A stretch of DNA of 52,500 nt. Origin: Sphaeroforma sirkka. Lineage: Eukaryota; Opisthokonta; Ichthyosporea; Ichthyophonida. The notes beneath the pieces are model-generated. The model saw nothing but the letters and a program-made list of their open reading frames with translations. It ran no database searches and was not told the origin of the DNA. The stretch covers positions 17,501 through 70,000 of the forward strand of contig LUCW03000527.1 in NCBI GenBank assembly GCA_001586965.3. Reading direction: 5' to 3'. The position numbers were made by a program, and so were the translations under genes. Positions 45,127-52,500 of the stretch are shown piece after piece (the first letter of the stretch is position 1; the number at the start of each line of letters is the position of its first letter).

Positions 45127-45332
45127 TGGAATGGCTTTTTTGCCACAAGAGCTTTCATAGTATTTGGGTATATGGTAGTGAACGTATTTCGAATGAACGG
45201 TATGCCTTTTTTGTCATCATAGTATATAGGTAAATGGAAGTAAACGTATTCCGAAAGAACGGTATGGCTTTTCTGTCACAAGACGGGCTTTCATAGTATA
45301 TAGGTGTATGGTAGTGAACGTTTTTCGAATTC
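45127..45332. repeat. Tandem repeat, 61-73-bp unit x 3
   Basis: Units begin GGTATGGCTTTTTTGTCA and contain TTTCATAGTATATAGGT, ATGGTAGTGAACGTATT and CGAAAGAACG; the middle copy lacks about 12 bp. Noncoding, upstream of the 45415 exon. Confidence 0.82.
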
Positions 45333-45414
45333 GCTTAGTTGAGCATTCATATGCTTAAAATTAGGAGAGAAATGTCTTGGTCGATCCGTCTCCACACAAC
45401 ATACAAGTTTTCAG

Positions 45415-45739
45415 GCAGAAACATGCAACAGTGTCCAGAAAGATTCTGATGGTGTTGTCGATTTCATGCGGTGAGTATACTGTCGGTCATACAACATAGT
45501 TATGATCTGATGACTTGAGGAAGCTCTTCACTCGTAGAGATAACGTTACATAACAATCTAACGTATATTATTAACCTCCTCATAGACAGAACCAGCCAGC
45601 TGTGTTCAAATATGCCCAGCCATGGCCATCAAACTATCAAGCTGTATGGTTTTCGAATACGCGCGATGTACTCGATAAGTGGGATCGTTTGCACTCACCT
45701 GTCAGGCGTCATAAAGTCCGGACCATAATCACGTTCTAA
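45415..45739 (+). CDS. 3' end (two exons) of an unknown plus-strand gene
   Basis: Not recognised. Exon 45415-45470 (AETCNSVQKDSDGVVDFM) follows TTTTCAG and ends at GTGAGT in phase 2. Exon 45586-45739 follows CCTCATAG and reads [19 protein letters not shown], then [32 protein letters not shown] and TAA. The phase match and good sites support it, but no upstream exons were identified. Its last exon overlaps the C-terminal exons of the minus-strand LicD-like gene by antisense, so one of the two models may be wrong there. Confidence 0.4.
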
Positions 45740-48426
45740 TCGATCTTTCGAGTCGCTTGGGCACAGAATAGGAATATTGTAGAACCAGCAGACACATGGA
45801 TGCTTGATATCAACCCTAGTGTCTTGTGATTTAGGCGTGCGCCCTATCAAAGCTGGAGAAAAGACGAGGCATTACCAGAACACATGATTCACCAATATAA
45901 ATAATGTCCGAACCTAGCGAATCAAGTCTGTGTGAGTGGTAGCGGAAGGTAGCTTGTACAATGTGCGCGGTTTCCACAACATCGTTCACCTACGAATACA
46001 GGTGTTCATGTGCGGACGGTTACGGACAACGTATGCAGCAACCTCTACATATCATATCACGCAAGCCAACGGTACCATACACGGTCAGTGGTTTTTAAGC
46101 ACTATTGGTAATGTGCACTCGCACTGGTCAATAGGGACTTGTGTATCGTGGCTTTCGCATGAGTGTGAATCATACCTTGTTCGGCCTTCTTTGATTGTGA
46201 CGCGTCGTTCGATTTCTCTTCGTTGCGATCAATCACAAATACTATATCTGGGTATACAAATATCCGACAGATGAATTGACAGGGTATACAAATATCCGAC
46301 GGATGAATTGACATTCAGATCTAATAAAGTTTGAAGTATAATACAATATCTTGGTATACAAATATCCGACAGATGAATTAGCATTTAGATCTTATAAAGT
46401 TTGAAGTATAATACTATATATGGGTATACAAATATCCGACAGATGAATTGACATTCAGACCTAATAAAGTTTGGAGTATCATAATTCAATTCAGAGAATT
46501 AGTGCGATTATGTGTTATCAACGAAATGGCCACGAGTTATCGACTGTCATTTACTTTTCGACTCTATTGTTATGATACAACGCTTCTTACACTATATCTG
46601 TAAATTTACTTAAAACTTTGTGGTGGCGAGTGCAAATAGCCTTGACATATGGCACCAGTCATTCACCTCAGAACATGAAGTCCCGTTTTGTGAAGCTGAT
46701 ATTTAGCGGGCCATAGCAGCACTCTGCGTCTCTAAATCTTCACAATCTTTTTCACTATTCGATTTACTTCAATACATCAGAAATGTGTATATTTTTTTCT
46801 CAATATTAGTGAAATTTGTTTGTGTCCCAACCACTACACGCAGCTCTGTGTTGGATGCACCACATACCTTGTAGTATCTCCAGTAATAGATTACATTTCG
46901 CGCATGCGTGAATTTCCACGAACAAATATCAAATATAACAGAAAAGTCTTGATCTGAGAGATATGCCCATAAATGCAGTACAACGATATACTTACTACTT
47001 GTACGACTGAATTTAAATGCATTGTTGCCAGATCACTTCAGATGAGGATGCGTACCTCCCGAAAGTACAATAAAATGGTACCAAATAGTAGCTCGCACCT
47101 ACCTGAAGCAAAACAGGTCCGATCTAGTCTAATTGACGGGTCTTCCTTGGCCCTACAAGGTTCTCGAATGTAGTAGTGTGCTGAATTTCGTTCCGCGTCT
47201 TTTATGGTCACTCCAAATCCTAAGCTTGTGAAGTAAGCCTGTTGACCGATCAGATTGAGATACATCTTGGGCGAATTTGCATGCAGAGACACTCACATGC
47301 ACGTGTGTGGATTAAAATCTGTGTATAGTCGCCCCCATATATATGTCATTATATGTATCTGTATATATCAAGCGTATGTGTGCGTGTTTTTGTATGAGTA
47401 GTGCTTTTTCAGATATTACTTCGGTACATTTCGCACAGATAGAACTTGTTGACTACGAACTATCAGATATTATCCAGCAATTATGAACCGTCCCAATTTG
47501 CGATTATGCGCTCGCGCTACAGAGCATCACTGTTACCAAAACGTGAAAAATATGAAGTGAAGAAGTATAGCAACAAAAGCAATATTGAGTTTTCTGGCTT
47601 GCAACGCCTTTAAAACCCTTTTCAGGATCTGCTCGCATGTCGAGTGGCCAATGTCCACCAACATGATTCATATACTGACCGTCATAGAAACTATTGCGTG
47701 CACGTGATACACGGAACTGTGAAAACATGCTACACGCGGACATAAACGACCACCCGATTACGCCTTACCACACGCCAATATTACTGAAAAACGTCTCTAT
47801 TTTCTCTCGAAACAAACGGTGCAGTGTTCGAACCTACTTTAAAATTGGAGTCCAAGATCGCGGACCATTGCGTAGCGTTTAGGTCGCACATCAGACCCGT
47901 TTGTAGTACGACATCGGATGTTTCGTCGTATAACTCAGAGCAGTTGTTTTTCAGGCTAGCGAGTTGCTCCTCATCAGACTTATCGAACTAAAATAAATAC
48001 ATATTGCCATTAAGCAATGTGAGAACCTGCAAGCAAAGTGATATCATATACAGATTGATTCCAAATGCTCACACGTCTAAAATCGCGCCACAAATCGGGG
48101 TTTTCAAGCGGATAAACCAGCACAACACACAGAAAACGATTTATGACTTTACTCAGGCGAATAATACGAACAACACATAGAAGTATACAGACCTACATGA
48201 GAGCGATGTTGGTGAACTATCCCACGACCCGAATTGTGGCCGTTAATGAGCTCCACAGCGATGTCAATTTGGTCTCTGATATATCTCTTATTTAATCGCA
48301 ATGGGATCTCGACGTCGTTGTCCTTGTCGCCGGGAATTTGCCCTCGATGCCTGTAAACACCTATTAAAGGACAAAACAAAGCAAAATATATTCGAAATCA
48401 GGAAAATCTAACTGAAAGCATATCAA

Positions 48427-48523
<97 letters not shown>

Positions 48524-48612
48524 AATATATATATATATATATGTAAATACATATATATACATATATATATATTTTTTATATATACATTTATATATATATA
48601 TATATATATATA

Positions 48613-48687
<75 letters not shown>

Positions 48688-48858
48688 CATATATGGATAT
48701 ATATATATATGTAAGACATGATGCATATGATGCATGCATGTATATGCATATACATGTATAAATAATAATATATACATAATATAATGTGATGTGTATATAA
48801 ATATATAATATGCATGTGTATATAATATATATATATAAACATGTGCCCATATATCCGC

Positions 48859-48892
<34 letters not shown>

Positions 48893-49053
48893 TATAATAT
48901 ATATATATACATATATATATGTGAACGAATAAATATACATGCATATATATATATATATGAGGATATAACTATGAAATATTTGTATAAAATATATTGTACA
49001 TGAATATGCTATAATATGTATGTATATATATGTATCGGTATCAATATGTTTAT

Positions 49054-49089
<36 letters not shown>

Positions 49090-49232
49090 TTAAATATACA
49101 TGTATAGACATAGGCATAGGCAAAGGCATGTGCATAGACATAGTCATAAACATAGACAGAGGCAGAGAGGCATATATATATATATATATATATGCATAAA
49201 TACATACAGATATAAAGATATAAAGATTCAAA

Positions 49233-49269
<37 letters not shown>

Positions 49270-49313
49270 ATATATATATATTGTAAAAATACATATAAGT
49301 ATATATACATACA

Positions 49314-49346
<33 letters not shown>

Positions 49347-49562
49347 GTACAAAATGTACACGGTAATCTTTTATCAATCCAAGAATTTCACCTCTGACAA
49401 TTAAATTTTAATGTCCCCAACTGTCCCTATTAATCATTATCTCAATTCTAGAAACCAACAAAATAAGATCGTGATCCCATTCCATTATTCCATGTTGCAA
49501 TATTCAAGCAAACGCTTGCTATAAACACTAAATTTCTCACAGTAAAAGTCCCATGCATATAC

Positions 49563-49594
<32 letters not shown>

Positions 49595-50399
49595 GTATAT
49601 GTATGTATATATATATATAATCATTCTGTTTCATTGTCAATTCTAACACGTATTTCTACAGAAGTACAAATTTGGAAAAATGCTTTTTCATATGAATACA
49701 ACGTAAATAACTTTCAAGTTAAGGAAGTATACACCGTAAGCACAAATTTAAATGCCGACATATATCCGCGTGTATGGTTAGAAAATTTTGAACATGTATA
49801 GTTCGAATACTCTCCTATACATGCATAAAACTTATTTGTTTACCTAGAAGTGTGCCGCTTGTGGCGTAGTAGATCACTCCATAGTCATTCATTGCCCTGA
49901 GAAATCTTCCCGCGTATCGCCGAATATTATATTTCTTTGCAGATATTTTTGTGTACACTGGGGATGCGTATCTCATCAAAGGTGCAGGTTTCAGAGTCTG
50001 ATTTACATTGGGTAAACCTGGGCACTCGTTGAAGTATCTTCCCTGCATACGTATTGTGCTATTACTCCTTGCCCATGATGAGTTATTGTTTGTGAACTGC
50101 AGATGTCCATACCGGTCGGCTTGAATGTGTTTCATATCCTGTACATGATCATGCTGTTTGAGTTGGTATATATCGTCTCCAGATTCATTTTCGTAGTAGT
50201 CTTGCAAATATAAACGTGTTTCCTTCATTGCTACCAACGGAAACTCAATTTTGTTCGTCGCCAACAAACTTACTGTAATTACTATTCCTAGACATATTGT
50301 GAACGCCGCCAATTTAAATACTAAATATATAACCGCAGAAGTGGGACTTCGACCTGTGACGGCTTTTGAGATTGATACTTTTTTGTTGACAAGGGACAT
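45606..50399 (-). CDS. LicD/fukutin-family nucleotidyl/phosphoryl-transferase-like type II membrane protein
   Basis: ATG at 50399; membrane helix about residues 21-46 ([20 protein letters not shown]) behind a short basic cytosolic tail, then a stalk with N-glycosylation sequons. The family core follows: [25 protein letters not shown], joined to [18 protein letters not shown] (DxD-type motif), and near the C-terminus [25 protein letters not shown]. Exons: 50399-49844, 48360-48193, 48146-48073, 47987-47838, 47716-47537, 47265-47103, 45852-45699, and possibly 45633-45606. All phases agree, but the 46-bp intron, the 47537 donor and the last exon are weak; total about 490 aa. Relatives add ribitol-phosphate or phosphocholine to glycans in the Golgi. 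The first intron (1.5 kb) is almost all microsatellite. Confidence 0.82.
46241..46482. repeat. Tandem repeat, about 85-bp unit x 3
   Basis: GGTATACAAATATCCGACAG followed by ATGAATTGACATTCAGATCT, AATAAAGTTTGAAGTATAAT, with an extra short copy of the first half at 46282-46312. It lies in the intron between the last two main exons of the LicD-like gene. Confidence 0.88.
48430..49345. repeat. Compound microsatellite block: (TA)n, (GT)n, (CATA)n
   Basis: (TA)n 48430-48478, (TG)n 48480-48522, then mixed TA arrays to 49286 including 48595-48680 and 49056-49087, a 6-bp-periodic stretch (49107-49172) and (CATA)n 49303-49340. The block fills most of intron 1 of the LicD-like gene. Long translations here are artefacts. 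Confidence 0.95.
49560..49620. repeat. (TA)n microsatellite
   Basis: Second array in the same LicD-like intron, ATATACATATACATATATAT extending to 49620, about 220 bp from the exon 1 donor. Confidence 0.9.
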
Positions 50400-50819
50400 G
50401 CTGTATAATTTCTATGCGTAGTTGTAGTCGAATTCCAATGACGCGCTCTAAGAACTTACTAGACTTGCGTGCTTAATGAACTGCGATTTGTGTGTCAAGG
50501 ATGCTTTTCAGTTTCCATATGTATATGCAAGATATTATCCATAATTATAATAAGCTCAGACTTTGTCCAATGTTCCTTAGACAGAGAAAGGGGCTGAACC
50601 GCTGAGCCGCTGAGCCTTGAGGTATTTATTTACATAATATGGCAGTATGTATAGTAAAGGAGCTGTAGATTAAGTTTTGTTATTGCTTTTTCTATATATA
50701 TTTTTCAAATTATATAAAACCATATACGGTCACCCTGGTTACAGATGTTTTGATTGGCGTGTAGCACATTTGTACTCTTTTGTTTTTTCTCTACATATTT
50801 TATATTGTAAAAACAAAAT

Positions 50820-51170
50820 GCATGTATTAGGCGGGCCGCGGACCATCACCACACTCTCTGGTGGGGAACAGCGTCCGCACTCCACACTGCAGTCTGCACA
50901 GTCCGCAGTCCACACGGCACACAGCACTGACATCTGGCGGCAGTCACGGCTGACGGCACTGATGAGTCACTGACGCCCGCGGCAGTGAGCGGCACCGACG
51001 CACCGGTGACAAATTTTTTTTCTTGACCGGTCGGATTTTCGAGATATTTTGCAAGTTCTCGCACCGGGCCTGGCCGGGGTGTTTATAGAACAAAAATTGA
51101 AAAAGGGAAGGAAATGGGGTCAGGCCGTTAGGAGAGCCTCTGGGGAGGCCGTAGGATACCATCATGGGAA
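50820..51170. repeat. GC-rich island with CTGCAGTC/GCAGTCCAC-type internal repeats
   Basis: A sharp change from AT-rich flanks to a GC-rich block. It has clustered CAGTC and GCAGTC words (GCAGTCTGCACAGTCCGCAG, then TCCACACGGCACACAGCACT, ACGGCTGACGGCACTGATGA). The right half is purine-rich (AAAAAGGGAAGGAAATGGGG). It could be an inserted mobile fragment or a CpG-rich promoter element; no terminal repeats or coding domain were seen. Confidence 0.5.
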
Positions 51171-51264
51171 GATGAGAACAATGTCAATTTTTAAATACTA
51201 ATATAAATAGAAGTACTAATATATATATATTAGAGAATAATTCATTACGTTTATATAAATATAG

Positions 51265-51371
51265 TTATATACCATGTGTAGCTGTGTGCATTAACTAATA
51301 CCATGTGAAGTTATGAACATTCACAATGCATTGAATGTAGATATATATATTTTAATATATATAGAAATAGT

Positions 51372-51403
<32 letters not shown>

Positions 51404-51504
51404 AACACAATACATTATGTATATATGATTATATATCATGTGTAACTGTGTACATTCAATCAAAACCATGTTAAGTTGTGAACATTCAATGCATTGAATG
51501 TAGG
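51265..51504. repeat. Duplicated unit of about 165 bp with palindromic ends
   Basis: CATGTGTAGCTGTGTGCATT...CCATGTGAAGTTATGAACATT (from 51271) recurs as CATGTGTAACTGTGTACATT...CCATGTTAAGTTGTGAACATT (from 51438). Each copy ends in AATGCATTGAATGTAG. In the second, 51483-51500 (CATTCAATGCATTGAATG) is a perfect 18-bp palindrome. Confidence 0.75.
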
Positions 51505-51551
51505 TAAATAAATGCTATTATACGAAATACTTATATATATAAACACAAAAC

Positions 51552-51607
<56 letters not shown>
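51552..51607. repeat. (TA)n microsatellite
   Basis: About 55 bp of uninterrupted TA separating the duplicated unit from the CGATAC-rich cluster. Confidence 0.95.
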
Positions 51608-51609
<2 letters not shown>

Positions 51610-51679
51610 TCACACTACACTCAGTAGTCAGTACTACTGTCTACGTCTACAATCGGGATGTACATTGTACAATTAAACA

Positions 51680-52145
51680 GTATCGATTAACCAGTAGATA
51701 CGCGCACATATCGGCGTGAACTCAAAACTGTAAACCGATGTAAACAAAACAAATAAAGTGATAAAAAATCTAGGTTGACAGTGATAATCCTAATACGATC
51801 CCGATACTATCGGTGAAAACCTAATACTATCGGTGAAAATCCGATACTGTCGGTAAAATCCAGATACTACTGGATACTAACTAGGCTTAATAAATAATCA
51901 CGATACTATCGCGGTAACGTATCGGTGTATCAGTGTAGTAGTATATTTCATTTTTATTGATTATTGGTGTATGTATCGGTTTGCGACTTAAAATCTACTG
52001 ATACTGACCGATACTCTAGTTTCATATCGATTATCGGAAACCTGCATCGGTCTGAAGTCAAAAACCGATACTGTATCGGTATCGGTGCTGGACTGTCTAT
52101 CGGTACTAAATAAAATACCGATATGTAATCAAACGCTGCTGAGAG
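51680..52145. repeat. Cluster of CGATAC/GTATCG words
   Basis: At least fifteen copies of CGATA, TATCG or ATCGGT occur in about 465 bp, in both orientations. CCGATACTATCGGTGAAAA-type units recur at 51799, 51815 and 51838, and ACCGATACTGTATCGGT (52065-52081) is a perfect palindrome around one base, followed by ATCGGTGC. No coding sequence is evident. Confidence 0.8.
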
Positions 52146-52500
52146 CCTGTAAAACATACCGAATGTGTGCGAGACCAAACTTTTCGATATAATTTGATGC
52201 AGCATGACCCTTTGAATTTGGAGAGCAAGTGAAAAAATCATGCTACTCGTCTCAGAGAGTCTATGTTATGAGAGCCCCGCCCTCCAGAGGATCATAGATA
52301 CGGGCAATATAGTGAATCATAATTGTATTGACGTGATTCATTTACTGTCGCGTGCTTCGTACTTCTGATTTTTTACAAGTTTAAGTCTCTAGCGGTACTA
52401 TGCAATGCTCAAAGTTCCTTGAGCACTTTTACCTTAGTGTAAACATATAGTCTTCTATTTAGCTGTTGTGTAGTGTGGTATATAGCTTACGTATCAAGCG

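Larger units (their letters stand above)
42641..45414. other. Region without a confirmed gene
   Basis: About 2.8 kb. Short plausible coding-like stretches exist (43850-43960, reading VVELGCLRQSTEIAEAIGAL; 44530-44690, helical) that may be exons of the gene ending at 45739, but no phase-consistent chain was found. A diverged copy of the RPP29 last exon lies near 43205-43260, and tandem repeats are listed separately. Confidence 0.4.
50400..52500. other. Gene-free right end, promoter side of the LicD-like gene
   Basis: 2.1 kb upstream of the LicD-like ATG. It contains a GC-rich island (50820-51170), a duplicated AT-rich unit (51265-51504), a (TA)n array (51552-51607) and a CGATAC-rich cluster (51680-52145). 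No open frame here shows protein-like composition plus splice sites. Confidence 0.55.

Noticed and set aside
48398-49342. 314-codon open frame rich in Tyr/Ile/His
   Set aside because: Pure microsatellite translation inside the LicD-like intron.

Overview
The window is nuclear DNA from an intron-rich eukaryote. Every recognisable gene is split by GT-AG introns of roughly 45-1900 bp, there are no operons, and most introns and intergenic spaces carry (TA)n microsatellites or minisatellites. Gene content (myosin essential light chain, a DUS2 enzyme with a C-terminal dsRNA-binding domain, RNase P subunit Rpp29, a LicD/fukutin-type enzyme, an S1P-lyase-like protein) points to an opisthokont. Because the DUS2-dsRBD fusion is best known from animals, I lean to a unicellular holozoan such as an ichthyosporean. 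That assignment is inference.

Layout, left to right: (1) the 3' part of a plus-strand gene encoding a Gly/Asp/Glu-rich protein with a K/R/H-rich tail (2-2470). (2) Two paralogous six-exon genes for membrane-anchored, Cys-rich, EGF-bearing GH114-type glycosidases, head to head (minus 3541-6599; plus 12900-16027), separated by 6.3 kb that includes about 2.7 kb of almost pure A/T low-complexity DNA. (3) A 12-exon sphingosine-1-phosphate-lyase-like gene (16757-24688) that has lost the PLP lysine. (4) A myosin essential light chain gene (minus 25640-26897), head to head with a small ankyrin-repeat gene that has a myristoylation-type N terminus (27977-30104). (5) A nine-exon DUS2-like tRNA-dihydrouridine synthase (minus 30521-37110). 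(6) A two-exon unknown (37873-39205) followed by RNase P/MRP subunit Rpp29 (40918-42640). (7) The last two exons of an unknown plus-strand gene (45415-45739), converging on and overlapping a LicD/fukutin-like gene (minus 45606-50399). (8) 2 kb of gene-free repeats at the right end.

I derived gene models by joining exons at GT/AG sites with matching phase and, where possible, by matching the paralogue or remembered family motifs. No alignment was run. The GH114 pair and the LicD-like gene all encode type II membrane proteins facing the secretory lumen or cell surface, so surface-glycan processing is a plausible shared theme. The other genes look like unlinked housekeeping functions.

The most notable observations are the inverted GH114 pair with identical exon lengths, a 111-bp duplication that places an in-frame second splice donor inside one of them, the predicted dead S1P lyase, a perfect 280-bp tandem duplication in an intron, a duplicated exon head, a tandemly duplicated splice donor in the first gene, and a dense CGATAC/GTATCG cluster at the right edge.
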